A stretch of 51,105 nucleotides of DNA, from positions 1-51,105 of the forward strand of contig CALAHF010000185.1 of the NCBI GenBank assembly GCA_937891465.1, read 5' to 3'. The stretch comes from an uncultured Verrucomicrobiales bacterium (lineage in GTDB: Bacteria; Verrucomicrobiota; Verrucomicrobiia; Verrucomicrobiales; DEV007). The translations under genes and the position numbers were made by a program. Below, in pieces: positions 8,594 to 16,999 of the stretch; position 1 is the stretch's first letter; each line of letters starts with the position of its first letter. The notes under the pieces were generated by a model. That model made no database searches, was not told the origin of the DNA, and worked only from the letters and a program-made list of their open reading frames with translations.

Positions 8594-9261
8594 TTGATTT
8601 CAGTCTTCTTGAGAAGTGCAGCAGTCACCTTTGCAATAATCGCAGCACCGCCGGCGTTCGGGTGAATGTTGTCGGGGAATAGAGCATCTTCATTGCGAAG
8701 CGGCCGCTCCATATCGATTGATTCGATATCCATTTTCTTAACCACTTTCACAATCTCTCGATTTATCTTTTCGATGCGGGCGTCTTCAAAAAACGCGTGA
8801 CCTTTGAACAATGGGGCGAGGGAAGCCCACACAATGATTCGCGGTTTGCTGGCGAGCGATTGGTAGGCGGTGAGTAATTCGATGTAGTCCGTCACGAAAT
8901 CATCCTCGAATTTGTCAAAATCCATCAAGTCATTGATTCCGAGATTGCAGATCACGATGTCGGGTTCGAAAGCCAATGCGTCTTCATGTTCTTTCATGAA
9001 AATGAAGGCGCGCTTCTGTTTGCCTCGCATCGATTTCTTCAGTATGCTGCGCCCCGAATTTCCAAAATTTCTGACTTCAGATTCGGCCCCTAAAATCTGT
9101 TGAAGCTGGGCTGGGTAAGTCCCTTCAGGATCTTTAATCCCATGGCCAAACGTGATTGAATCTCCAATGCACGCGATTTTGACCGCCGGTTTTGCGTCTT
9201 GAGCAATGGATGACTGGAACGCCAAGAGCACTAGGGCGGCTGAACAAAGAAGGGATTTCAT
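8590..9261 (-). CDS. Secreted SGNH/GDSL hydrolase, probable carbohydrate esterase
   Basis: A 223-residue protein if started at the ATG at 9261, which gives a clean signal peptide (MKSLLCS, then a hydrophobic core, cleavage near 20) and an ATGA overlap with the upstream gene. A start 30 bases earlier is possible but would place charged residues before the signal. Block I is Gly33-Asp34-Ser35, the nucleophile. Block III is Gly-Ile-Asn-Asp, and the C-terminal Asp-x-x-His is in DNIHPN. This is the standard SGNH fold of esterases that remove acetyl groups from sugars. In this operon a sialate O-acetylesterase role is the natural guess, in parallel to the SASA domain of the fusion protein. Confidence 0.85.
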   Translation of the reverse strand: MKSLLCSAALVLLAFQSSIAQDAKPAVKIACIGDSITFGHGIKDPEGTYPAQLQQILGAESEVRNFGNSGRSILKKSMRGKQKRAFIFMKEHEDALAFEPDIVICNLGINDLMDFDKFEDDFVTDYIELLTAYQSLASKPRIIVWASLAPLFKGHAFFEDARIEKINREIVKVVKKMDIESIDMERPLRNEDALFPDNIHPNAGGAAIIAKVTAALLKKTEIK

Positions 9262-10394
9262 TTCTTCGCCTCGCCTTTCGTGGGGGTGCATCGCACCGCC
9301 AAAACCTGAGTCGTTCGAATTCCCGGTTTGATTTCTCCTGACGGGATTACAAAAAATCCATCTCTCATCGGGACCACCGGAACAGTAACGGGCGGGGCAA
9401 AGGTTTCAGGCACGACTCCCACTTCTGTCCATGTGTCAGGCTTGGCGTTGTAGGCTCTGATCGTTCGAGAAAATCCGGGATGTTCTGTTCCTTGCCCGTT
9501 GATTTCCGGTCGTGCCGCAATTTGATCCCGGATAAATTCTGCGCCCACTCCGCCGAGCATCATTAATTGTGAATCTCCTGCTGGAACCGCGTTCATTGGT
9601 GCAGCTGATAATCCGATAGGTAAATCTGCAAGGCGTTTCCATTTCAATGATTTTGGGTCCAGCTGATAACAATCGCGGAGGAAATCCAGTTTCTCCCCGG
9701 TGAGACGGTCCTTGGAATAAGCGGGCGCTGATTCGGACATCGCGTCGCGCCCTGCGAAAAGGAACAATTTTCCACCCAGAACACCGGCAGTGGAATGCAC
9801 GCGGCCTCGAGCACCTGCCGGCCAGGGAATCTCTTCCCACGCCGGCACCGTCGTATTCAATTCGATGCGAAACGCTTGCTTTACGATGCCCTTTACTGAA
9901 CGGCCTGAGAATACATAGACTGTGGTTTCAAGAGCCGCGCCGCTGGCTTCTGCGAGCGGAATAGGGAGATTGGGAAGCGTTAAAAAATGTGGCTTACCAT
10001 TTTCCAGCTTCAATTCAAAAGCGGAATTTGTTGGCTCGTTATTAGAGTCAGATCCGCCTACCATAACGATGGAGTCCCTCGAGGGAATCGAAAATGACAG
10101 GCCGTAAGCTGTTACTTTAGGCAGCTTAATTTCAGAAACGATCCACTGTTTGGCATTTTTTTTGAGAATGAAAATTCCGTCGTGCCAGACCTTCTTTCCC
10201 CCTTCCCAAGGCGGGGCCTCGGGGAAGTTTGCTCCGCCGGTGACAATCAAATTACCTTCGATGGCACCTGCAAATGGTCCGGCAAATCCGCGTTCGTCTG
10301 GAATTGCGGGTAGTGATTTCCACTTCAGCGCGTCCCCAGCGGCGCCCAGTTGACTAAAAAGAAAGAGGGTGAGTAGGGAAAGAGCCGTTTTCAT
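9258..10394 (-). CDS. nanM: Kelch-repeat N-acetylneuraminate mutarotase (NanM-like)
   Basis: A 378-residue protein with a signal peptide (about 1-19) followed by a six-bladed kelch propeller. Repeats of hydrophobic-GG motifs are visible (VTGGANF, MVGGSDS, VFSGRS, LFAGRD, MLGGVG). The arrangement matches the cyclically permuted mutarotase family that includes NanM, which converts alpha- to beta-N-acetylneuraminate in the periplasm after sialidase release. Its place between a sialidase and an esterase in a locus with N-acetylneuraminate lyase strongly supports this. Its stop overlaps the SGNH start by 4 bases. A palindromic repeat lies in the 64-base gap to the upstream sialidase gene. Confidence 0.85.
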   Translation of the reverse strand: MKTALSLLTLFLFSQLGAAGDALKWKSLPAIPDERGFAGPFAGAIEGNLIVTGGANFPEAPPWEGGKKVWHDGIFILKKNAKQWIVSEIKLPKVTAYGLSFSIPSRDSIVMVGGSDSNNEPTNSAFELKLENGKPHFLTLPNLPIPLAEASGAALETTVYVFSGRSVKGIVKQAFRIELNTTVPAWEEIPWPAGARGRVHSTAGVLGGKLFLFAGRDAMSESAPAYSKDRLTGEKLDFLRDCYQLDPKSLKWKRLADLPIGLSAAPMNAVPAGDSQLMMLGGVGAEFIRDQIAARPEINGQGTEHPGFSRTIRAYNAKPDTWTEVGVVPETFAPPVTVPVVPMRDGFFVIPSGEIKPGIRTTQVLAVRCTPTKGEAKK

Positions 10395-10410
10395 TGCGGG
10401 AAGTATTTTC

Positions 10411-10456
10411 GATCCGATAGGGTTGGTTCGACGAACAGACCCTGTTGGTGCGTGAA
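10411..10456. repeat. Palindromic repeat copy 2
   Basis: GATCCGATAGGG, GTTCGACGAACA and ACCCTGTTGG form the typical two-arm element. It begins 2 bases beyond the sialidase stop codon (minus-strand gene 10459-12672) and sits between it and the mutarotase gene, so it would be present in the operon transcript. Confidence 0.9.
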
Positions 10457-10458
10457 AA

Positions 10459-12672
10459 TTATTTCAAGTCTTTTGGAATTTCGCCGTCGCCAGTGGCTTC
10501 GCCTTTAAGTAGCCATTTCAAATTGAAGCGCGCGACTTTGGATTGACCCTCGCTTTCGAAGTTAAGATAAATCCAGCCTTCGCTCGGGGTTCCGAGACGG
10601 CCGACATTCATCGAGGAATAAGCGCCTGAGCCATCGAACACGAGACGCTTCACTGGCCACGTTTTTCCTCCATCGAAGCTTGCCCAGACAGTGGCTCGCT
10701 CACGCTTCGATTCTTTGGTGTCGATGTTAGAAAAGATCAGGATGTCACGTCCTTCGATTGGCAGTCGCGTCAGGCCGCCCATGCAACCGTAGCTGCGGTG
10801 TTGATGACCGTCCGGGAGAATGTCGATCACTTTAAAATCAGTCCACGTCTTCCCGCCGTCGTTGCTCCATGCTTCGCGTCGCCGCGTGTTCTTCGGGCGC
10901 TCCTGCCAGTGGACGCGGCTATTGTAGTAAATGCGGCCATCGCTCAACTCAGCCAGTGTGGCTTCGCCAGTTCCGTTTTCTGGAAAGGGCTCGCTAACCT
11001 GCCACGTCTTGCCGCCGTCGTCGGAAAACATCGCGTTGGTGTAATGCGTATGCCAAATCGATTCGGGTCGGTTTCCTGCCCCGTAAAATCGCGTCGGGCG
11101 AATGAGGCGGCCGGCGTGTTTTCCATGGCGAAGCGTGATGCCATGTTCGTTCATGTGCATCGAAACGGCATCACCGCGGCTATTTGGCTTGATAGTCGGC
11201 GTCTCCGGTTTCCACGTTTTTCCGTCGTCCTTGCTTCGATAAATCGTCAGCGGCGCAGGCGGGTGTTTGTCTTCGACGAAAGCTAAGATATCCCCTGTCG
11301 TTTCATCGACAGTCGTTCCACCGCCTTGAAATCCAGGCTTCGCGATCACTATTTCGTCGCCCCAGGTCTTGCCCCCATCTTCACTTCGCCGTGAGCGGAC
11401 TTGCGTATTTCCCCATGTCGCGAGAACCGTTCCGGCATTGGTGACGACGATGTTCGGGAATCGTTCGCCTTTGAAAATTGGCTGAATGTCTAACTCAGGC
11501 TCTCCGAGAAATGGTTCGAGCGATCCCTCGGTGGAGGCCGTTTTTTTTTCAAATTCGTCTAACTCGCCCAACTTCAGCCTGACGCTTAGAATGTAAGGCT
11601 CGGCCCCTTTTTCCCAATGACCGTAGGTCGTGGTTACGACCGTGTCGTCGGGGAGCAATTCGACGCCGGGGTAGGCGCAGTCAGCACCCTTGTGATTGTC
11701 TTTGAGCCGGACGTGATATTGACCCGGACGATTCTCCACAAGATCTTTATAAGTTCCAACCCAGGCAACCCAGTCGTCTTCGTAGGGACCCTTTGAACCC
11801 TTCGGTGAGTTGCTGCGAAAGGAGATAAACAGTCGGCCGTCTTCCGTATATTTGGCGGTGTGGCGGTCGCCGTTCAGTGAAGCTGGAACTTCACGGGGGG
11901 CGGTCCAGGTTTTGCCTTCGTCATCGGAAAAGATGATGTGCGTATTTTTCCGACGGGCGTTTTCTCGAAGCAGTACTGCAATTTGTTTTCCGTCAGGAGA
12001 CCGCAGTGCACCGGGTTCGCAAAGGTGAACGTCGCTGGATTCGTAGATGGCTTTGGGCACGGCCCATGTCAGGCCACCGTCAGTCGAGGTAGTGGTGAAA
12101 AGCGTGAAAACTATCGGGTCTTTTTGATCCGGTTTGGGAGTCATAAATCGACCGTCGTCGTGAAAAAATGCCATGTAATGGCCTGGACCGGTTTTCAAAT
12201 CAATGACCGTTCCCATGACCACGATACCGCCCCAATCGCCGACGGGTTTGAGTTCGCCCCAGTTCGCGCCGTCGTCTTCGGTTACTGCGAGCCTTGCAGG
12301 ATAAAGACCGGACCACATGATGATTCGCTTTTTGCCTTCGGCATCAATGACCCGATGCATAGTCGGGACTTCTTTACTGGTTGCCCAATTTTCGGGTGTT
12401 GGAAGGCGGTTGGTCCAGGTTTTTCCACCGTCGGAGCTGCGTTTGTAAACAATCCCGCCTTTTCCGTGGCCTTTGGGATAAACGCAAAGCATCGTCTTTC
12501 CGTCTTCGAGAAGAACCGTTGTCGGGTGCCCGAGATACTGTCCTTTTTCGCGATCGACGACGACTTGGCGATCCGTTTGATCCGTCAGGTCAATGTTGCT
12601 GACTTGTGCTTGTGACGCACTTCCCAAAAGGAATGTGGCGAGGAGAATGGTGGCTTTATTGGGTAACTTCAT
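10459..12672 (-). CDS. Secreted protein with two sialidase-type propeller domains
   Basis: A 737-residue protein with a signal peptide (cleavage near Ala22). The first half (about 35-385) and second half (about 395-720) each look like a sialidase propeller. Nine Asp boxes of the S-x-D-x-G-x-T-W type are visible: four in the first half and five in the second, for example SSDGGKTW, SDDEGKTW, SKDDGKTW and SNDGGKTW. The first half starts with GHPTTVLL, as in annotated exo-alpha-sialidases, and the second with a FRIP-like Arg-Phe-Pro-Asn. GH33 enzymes release terminal sialic acids. One half could have turned into a binding domain. Its ATG overlaps the regulator stop by 4 bases. It is probably the main secreted sialidase of the locus. 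Confidence 0.85.
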   Translation of the reverse strand: MKLPNKATILLATFLLGSASQAQVSNIDLTDQTDRQVVVDREKGQYLGHPTTVLLEDGKTMLCVYPKGHGKGGIVYKRSSDGGKTWTNRLPTPENWATSKEVPTMHRVIDAEGKKRIIMWSGLYPARLAVTEDDGANWGELKPVGDWGGIVVMGTVIDLKTGPGHYMAFFHDDGRFMTPKPDQKDPIVFTLFTTTSTDGGLTWAVPKAIYESSDVHLCEPGALRSPDGKQIAVLLRENARRKNTHIIFSDDEGKTWTAPREVPASLNGDRHTAKYTEDGRLFISFRSNSPKGSKGPYEDDWVAWVGTYKDLVENRPGQYHVRLKDNHKGADCAYPGVELLPDDTVVTTTYGHWEKGAEPYILSVRLKLGELDEFEKKTASTEGSLEPFLGEPELDIQPIFKGERFPNIVVTNAGTVLATWGNTQVRSRRSEDGGKTWGDEIVIAKPGFQGGGTTVDETTGDILAFVEDKHPPAPLTIYRSKDDGKTWKPETPTIKPNSRGDAVSMHMNEHGITLRHGKHAGRLIRPTRFYGAGNRPESIWHTHYTNAMFSDDGGKTWQVSEPFPENGTGEATLAELSDGRIYYNSRVHWQERPKNTRRREAWSNDGGKTWTDFKVIDILPDGHQHRSYGCMGGLTRLPIEGRDILIFSNIDTKESKRERATVWASFDGGKTWPVKRLVFDGSGAYSSMNVGRLGTPSEGWIYLNFESEGQSKVARFNLKWLLKGEATGDGEIPKDLK

Positions 12673-13358
12673 CTTGATTCATCAAAGAAATTCAAAACAG
12701 TGTCGCGACCAAATCGAAGTTGATCGCGGACGAGGGATTCGGCTTTTGCGGAGTTGCGCGTTTCAAAATGCTGAAGCAACTCCGAATGGGATTCTAAAGT
12801 GGAGCGAACCAACTTTTCCGAAAGCAGCTTTGGCGATCCACGATGCGCCGCGAAACATTGCGTCAAAACGTGAAGCTCATTCGTGATTTTCGATAGCACG
12901 CGATTGCGAGATGCGGTGATCATCACGCTGTGAAAACGCTCGTTGATTTCAAGCCAGCGATCCAAATCGGCTTCGGTCGCGCCACGTTTTCTCGCCGTAA
13001 TTTTCTCGCCGAGAGCACTCCATTCTTTCATCAAGGCAGAGAGCTCGCTCAATTCATGACTGGTGATTAATCGCGCCGCTTCTCCCGCAGAAAATGGCTC
13101 GAAAAGCTCGCGAACATCGTAAATTTCTGAAATTTCTTGTCGGTCGAATTTTCGAACAAATGCGCCAGCACCAGCAACTTGCTCGACAACGCCTTCGCTG
13201 GCGAGGCGGCTGATCGCTTCCCGCACCGGAATGAAACTGGTGCCCAAATCGTCGGCTAGCTTGCGGTTCACTAATCGAGAACCGGGCGCGAGTTTTCCCG
13301 TAAACACCATTTGGCGAATGTGATCGTAGGCTTTCTCGCTGAGTGAAACAGTTGACAT
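12669..13358 (-). CDS. GntR-family regulator with FCD ligand domain (NanR-like by context)
   Basis: A 229-residue protein. Residues about 5-70 form a winged helix-turn-helix of the GntR class, with the pattern KLADDLG, then PVREAISRL and a GAGAFV wing. Residues about 80-220 are the alpha-helical FCD domain, with Asp and His residues suited to binding a metal and a small acid. FadR-subfamily members in sialic acid loci (E. coli NanR) sense N-acetylneuraminate. It is the first gene of the minus-strand operon and overlaps the sialidase start by 4 bases, so it is expected to control its own operon and the divergent lyase genes through the palindrome at 13424-13437. Confidence 0.88.
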   Translation of the reverse strand: MSTVSLSEKAYDHIRQMVFTGKLAPGSRLVNRKLADDLGTSFIPVREAISRLASEGVVEQVAGAGAFVRKFDRQEISEIYDVRELFEPFSAGEAARLITSHELSELSALMKEWSALGEKITARKRGATEADLDRWLEINERFHSVMITASRNRVLSKITNELHVLTQCFAAHRGSPKLLSEKLVRSTLESHSELLQHFETRNSAKAESLVRDQLRFGRDTVLNFFDESR

Positions 13359-13423
13359 GGGCGGTTAAAAACGAAGAAAAAGATTGCGCGTTCGATTATG
13401 CTATAACATTATCTAACGAATTT

Positions 13424-13437
13424 GTGACACTTGTCAC
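13424..13437. promoter_or_regulatory. Candidate GntR operator in the divergent promoter region
   Basis: GTGACA-CT-TGTCAC is an exact 6-2-6 inverted repeat in the 156-base gap between the regulator and the lyase gene. On the minus strand a GTGACA hexamer in it is followed after 18 bases by GATAAT, so the site may overlap the -35 box of the regulator promoter. FadR-type GntR proteins bind short palindromes of about this size. Assignment is by position and symmetry. Confidence 0.5.
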
Positions 13438-13452
13438 GAAAAAACTTTTCTA

Positions 13453-13500
13453 CGAAGCAATAGGGTTGATTCATCGAACAGGCCCTGTTGGTTCGTGAAG
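13453..13500. repeat. Palindromic repeat copy 3
   Basis: GAAGCAATAGGG, GATTCATCGAACAGG and CCCTGTTGGTTCG. It occupies the 5' leader of the lyase gene, ending 14 bases before its ATG and starting 15 bases after the candidate operator. It would be transcribed if the promoter is upstream. Confidence 0.9.
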
Positions 13501-13514
13501 CTCGCTTTATACGT

Positions 13515-14444
13515 ATGAAACTCACAGGACTTGTCGCAGCCACCTACACGCCGTTTCACGCAGACGGAACGCTCAATGCCGATCTGATTTCGCCGATGAT
13601 TGATCACATGATCGATCGCGGTGTTGCGGGCTTTTACATCTGCGGAAGCACGGGGGAGGGGGAATCACTGACTCTCGATGAACGCAAGCAAGTTGCCGAA
13701 GCGACAGTCTCGGCGGCGAAAGGCCGAGTGCCGGTTGTGGTTCAGGCAGGACACAATTCCATCGACTCAGCCTGCGAGTTGGCACGGCACGCAGCCGAAG
13801 TCGGAGCCGATGCGATTTCGACGTTGCCGCCGACTTATTTCAAGCCGTCGACCCCTGAATTGCTGATGGAATACATCGCGAAAGTTGCGGGATCAGCCCC
13901 GGATTTGCCGTATTACTATTACCATATTCCGCGTCTGAGTGGCGTTGCTTTTGACACTGTGAATCTTTTGAAACTCGCTAAAACCAGCGTTCCGAGTTTT
14001 GCCGGAATCAAGTTCAGCGACTTTTTTCTGGCGGAAATGATGGCGTGCCAGGAATTTGATGATGGCCGCTACGATATTCTTTTTGGTTCCGACGAAATGA
14101 TTCTCGGAGCACTGGCCACCGGTGCTAAGGGAGCCGTGGGAAGTTGTTATGGTTTTGCTGCGCCACTTTGGTTGAAGATCATTGAAACATTTAAGGCTGG
14201 AAATATCGAGGAGGCTCAGGGGTGGATGCGAAAAGCCGCACGATTGGTTCGCTTCATTGCTGGTGATCCGGGGCCTTTTCAGGGCTGTGTGAAGCAGGTG
14301 ATTTGGCCGATGCTGGGCTTTGATGTCGGAGCGTTGCGCCTTCCTCAACCTGCTATGGATAAGGCTGCGATTGATCAAGCGAAACGCTGGCTCGACGAAA
14401 CGAGGTTCGGGGAAGAAATCGTGAGCGGGAATTTTTCACTGTAA
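13515..14444 (+). CDS. nanA: N-acetylneuraminate lyase
   Basis: A 309-residue class I aldolase of the DHDPS/NAL family that splits N-acetylneuraminate into ManNAc and pyruvate. Seen directly: Ser45-Thr46 in GSTGEG, Tyr136 before HIPRLSG, Lys166 in Gly-Ile-Lys-Phe (the Schiff-base lysine, at nearly the same position as in E. coli NanA), and GSDE in the following strand, which is typical of the NAL branch. The ATG at 13515 is chosen because upstream in-frame codons come from a palindromic repeat; a TTG at 13488 would add nine residues. The stop overlaps the epimerase start by one base (TAATG), so the two are coupled. Divergent from the sialidase operon. Confidence 0.92.
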   Translation: MKLTGLVAATYTPFHADGTLNADLISPMIDHMIDRGVAGFYICGSTGEGESLTLDERKQVAEATVSAAKGRVPVVVQAGHNSIDSACELARHAAEVGADAISTLPPTYFKPSTPELLMEYIAKVAGSAPDLPYYYYHIPRLSGVAFDTVNLLKLAKTSVPSFAGIKFSDFFLAEMMACQEFDDGRYDILFGSDEMILGALATGAKGAVGSCYGFAAPLWLKIIETFKAGNIEEAQGWMRKAARLVRFIAGDPGPFQGCVKQVIWPMLGFDVGALRLPQPAMDKAAIDQAKRWLDETRFGEEIVSGNFSL

Positions 14445-15649
14445 TGGAACGGGAACAAATCGGGAAATATCGCGACCTCTATCGAGACTCATTGCTGGAC
14501 GACATCATTCCGTTTTGGCAGAAAAACGGAGTCGATCACGAAAACGGTGGTTTTTTCAATGCGGTCGACCGTGATGGATCGCTGTTGGATTCTGACAAGA
14601 GCGTTTGGTTGCAGGGGCGTTTTTCGTGGCTGCTGGCAGCGACTCACAATGCGTTTGAGCCGAAGAATGAGTTGCTCGATCTTGCGAGAACGGGAATCAA
14701 ATTCATCGACGAGTATTGTTTTGATCCAGAAGATGGTTTGATGTGGTTTCAGATTACAGCGGATGGAAAGCCGATCCGGAAGCGGCGTTATCGTTTTTCA
14801 GAAGCGTTCGCTTGCATCGCGAATGCTGCAGTTTTTGAAGCTACGGGTGATTTAGATTGTGCTCGGAAAGCAGCGGATCTCTTCGCAACGTTCGAAGCGC
14901 ATGCCAATGATTCAAGCCTGTCACCGTTTCCGCCGAAATTCACCGGGACACGGCCCTCGAAGGGAATCGGTGCACCGATGATTGCGATCAACATGGCGCA
15001 GATTTGCCGCGATGCGAAAATCGAAGGAGTGAATTGGAATGCGAAAATCGATGCCGCGATTTCGGAAATTGTTTCAGATTTTGTGCACGACGATATTGAA
15101 TGCGTCATGGAAACCGTGGCGACAGATGGTTCGCGGATCGACGATCATTTTGACGGTCGCACGCTGAATCCCGGGCATGCGATCGAAGCGGCGTGGTTCA
15201 TTTTGCACGAAGCCAAATGTCGCGGGAATGATACCGAATTGATTGCGCTCGGCACGAAAATGCTCGATTGGATGTGGGCTCGCGGTTGGGACAAGGAATT
15301 CGGCGGGATGCTTTATTTTGTAGGGGTCGATGGCAAGCCGGTGCAGGAATACTGGCACGACATGAAATTTTGGTGGCCGCATGACGAAGCGATTATCGCG
15401 ACGCTTTTGGCCTATCAGCTAACCGGAGATTCCAGCTACGCAGAGATGCACCAGCAGGTTCACGACTGGACTTGGGCGCATTTTCCAGATCCTGAATACG
15501 GTGAGTGGTTCGGTTATCTCAGACGTGACGGCGCGGTTTCAAGTCCGGTGAAAGGCACGCTCTGGAAGGGGCCGTTCCACACGCCACGGATGATGCTAAC
15601 GTGCTGGCAAATTTGCGAGGAAATGCTCGAAGACCAGTCCGCGTCTTAA
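14444..15649 (+). CDS. N-acylglucosamine 2-epimerase
   Basis: A 401-residue (alpha/alpha)6-barrel protein of the AGE family. Conserved elements include a WLQGR motif near 55, WWPHDEA with His313, and HTPRM with His379. The two histidines match the general acid/base pair of the family. It interconverts ManNAc and GlcNAc without prior phosphorylation. Coupling to nanA through TAATG supports this substrate and suggests the route used by Bacteroides-type nan loci, where lyase and epimerase are followed by a GlcNAc kinase instead of NanK/NanE. It abuts the convergent aroE gene with no spacing. Confidence 0.9.
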   Translation: MEREQIGKYRDLYRDSLLDDIIPFWQKNGVDHENGGFFNAVDRDGSLLDSDKSVWLQGRFSWLLAATHNAFEPKNELLDLARTGIKFIDEYCFDPEDGLMWFQITADGKPIRKRRYRFSEAFACIANAAVFEATGDLDCARKAADLFATFEAHANDSSLSPFPPKFTGTRPSKGIGAPMIAINMAQICRDAKIEGVNWNAKIDAAISEIVSDFVHDDIECVMETVATDGSRIDDHFDGRTLNPGHAIEAAWFILHEAKCRGNDTELIALGTKMLDWMWARGWDKEFGGMLYFVGVDGKPVQEYWHDMKFWWPHDEAIIATLLAYQLTGDSSYAEMHQQVHDWTWAHFPDPEYGEWFGYLRRDGAVSSPVKGTLWKGPFHTPRMMLTCWQICEEMLEDQSAS

Positions 15650-16600
15650 TTAGTCTTTCAATGCATCAGTGAGGCCTTTTCGCATGGCTTCAACGGGCGC
15701 TTCTTGATTGAACCAAAATTCAAATGCCAAAGCGCCTTGCCACAACAACATGCTGAGACCATTCGCCGCACGTGCTCCGGCGGCCTCTGCGTCAGCAAGT
15801 AATCGAGTGCGAGGCGGGGAATAAATCATATCGTAAACCAAATGATGTGGCTGAATTTGATGGCAGGGAATTAACGGTGGGTCGGTCGTCTTCATGCCGA
15901 TCGAAGTAGCATTGACGATTAGGTCGATTTGATACAATTCGTTGGCGAGAGCTTCAGCGTCTTCCAAGGCAATGGCTGTTAACCGTTCTGCCGGGCCTTC
16001 CAAACGATCGGGATCGTGAAAAAATTCTTCGAGTTCGGCCTCGAGAGTTTTGACTTTCGAAAGCGTCCGGTTTGCAAGAACGAGCCGCTCGCAATGTTCC
16101 ATGGCGCATTGAACTGCGACGGCGCGGCCTGCTCCGCCGCCAGCGCCGAGAATCAGGATACGGAGATCTTTCAGGTCGACGGAAAACTCTTCACGAATCG
16201 CGCGCTGAAATCCGGGGCCGTCGGTGCTGTGGCCCGTGAGTTCACCATTTTCCTTATTTACCAAAACCGTGTTCACAGCACCTGTGCGGCGAGCGACTTC
16301 TGATACGTGATCGACGATTTTCGCGACCTCTGTTTTGTGGGGAATCGTCACGTTGGTGCCAATGAAACCTTGCTTTGGAAGCTCGCGAAGCGCCGTTTCC
16401 AAGTTCGCAGGAGCGATATGAAGTCGAACGTATTCCGCATCGATTTTGGCCGCCTCAAGTGCCGGATTGTGCATTTGCGGCGAAAGCGAATGCGCAATGG
16501 GATCTCCAAAAACCGCAAGTTTCCCCGGCTTTGCGAGCGCCTTGGATGCGTTCGCCCACGATTGCAGATCAGCGAGTGAGTAGGTTGTATTGTCGGACAC
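15650..16600 (-). CDS. aroE: Shikimate dehydrogenase
   Basis: A 316-residue cytosolic enzyme reducing 3-dehydroshikimate with NADPH. The N-terminal substrate domain has GDPIAHSLSP and NVTIPHK with the catalytic Lys. The NADP domain has the glycine-rich GAGGGAGRA and the NRT motif after the second strand. The C-terminal region has NGLSMLLWQGA, a family hallmark. The start is a GTG at 16600. The bases immediately upstream belong to a palindromic repeat, so the initiation region derives from that element. Slightly longer than usual at the N-terminus (about 25 extra residues). Not functionally related to the sialic acid genes. Confidence 0.93.
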   Translation of the reverse strand: MSDNTTYSLADLQSWANASKALAKPGKLAVFGDPIAHSLSPQMHNPALEAAKIDAEYVRLHIAPANLETALRELPKQGFIGTNVTIPHKTEVAKIVDHVSEVARRTGAVNTVLVNKENGELTGHSTDGPGFQRAIREEFSVDLKDLRILILGAGGGAGRAVAVQCAMEHCERLVLANRTLSKVKTLEAELEEFFHDPDRLEGPAERLTAIALEDAEALANELYQIDLIVNATSIGMKTTDPPLIPCHQIQPHHLVYDMIYSPPRTRLLADAEAAGARAANGLSMLLWQGALAFEFWFNQEAPVEAMRKGLTDALKD

Positions 16601-16650
16601 GATTCGGAATCAATAGGGGTGGTTCGACGAACAGACCCTATTAAATTAGG
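16601..16650. repeat. Palindromic repeat copy 4, abutting the aroE start
   Basis: Left arm AATCAATAGGGG, centre GTTCGACGAAC, right arm ACCCTATT. The change CCCTATT opposite AATAGGG restores perfect pairing compared with CCCTGTT in other copies. The outer right arm is degraded. It lies directly upstream of the GTG start of aroE on the minus strand. Confidence 0.85.
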
Positions 16651-16999
16651 GCTATCTTCCGGTCCCGCTATCGCGGAACCCTCAGACCGCTGGCGAGCCA
16701 GCTTGTCGCCCTGTTGGATCGAAACGTCGTTCCTAATGAACAGGATATGTTCGATGAATCAACCCTGTTGATTTGTGAAAGCATTTTCAAATCAAAGCAC
16801 ATCAGCAACAGTTTGCTCACTTTTGAATCTGATTTGGGACAATCGTTGCTTCGCGCTAAGTGATCGCAAACGGAGATTGGATGCAGATTGAATCAAATGC
16901 ACGTGGAGCGAGGGCGTGGGTAAGGTGTCCTTTGCGCCTTGAATTTTGTTGCACGGAGACGCAGAGCACACAGAAGCGGGATAGACAAAAATAAAATGA
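16651..16999. other. Non-coding region with nested small hairpins
   Basis: About 350 bases without a convincing gene. It holds two compact inverted repeats (CCGCTATCGCGG and GCTGGCGAGCCAGC), a lone repeat tail CCCTGTTGGATCG near 16710, palindromic copy 5, and a stretch around 16945 reading CACGGAGACGCAGAGCACAC that resembles degraded intergenic repeats seen in many genomes. A 71-codon minus-strand frame here has no recognisable features and was not called. Confidence 0.5.
16735..16780. repeat. Palindromic repeat copy 5 (diverged)
   Basis: ATGAACAGGATATGTTC, GATGAATCAACCCTGTTGATTTGTG. The centre and right half match the family and the left arm is diverged. It lies in the aroE upstream region next to copy 4. 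Confidence 0.75.
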
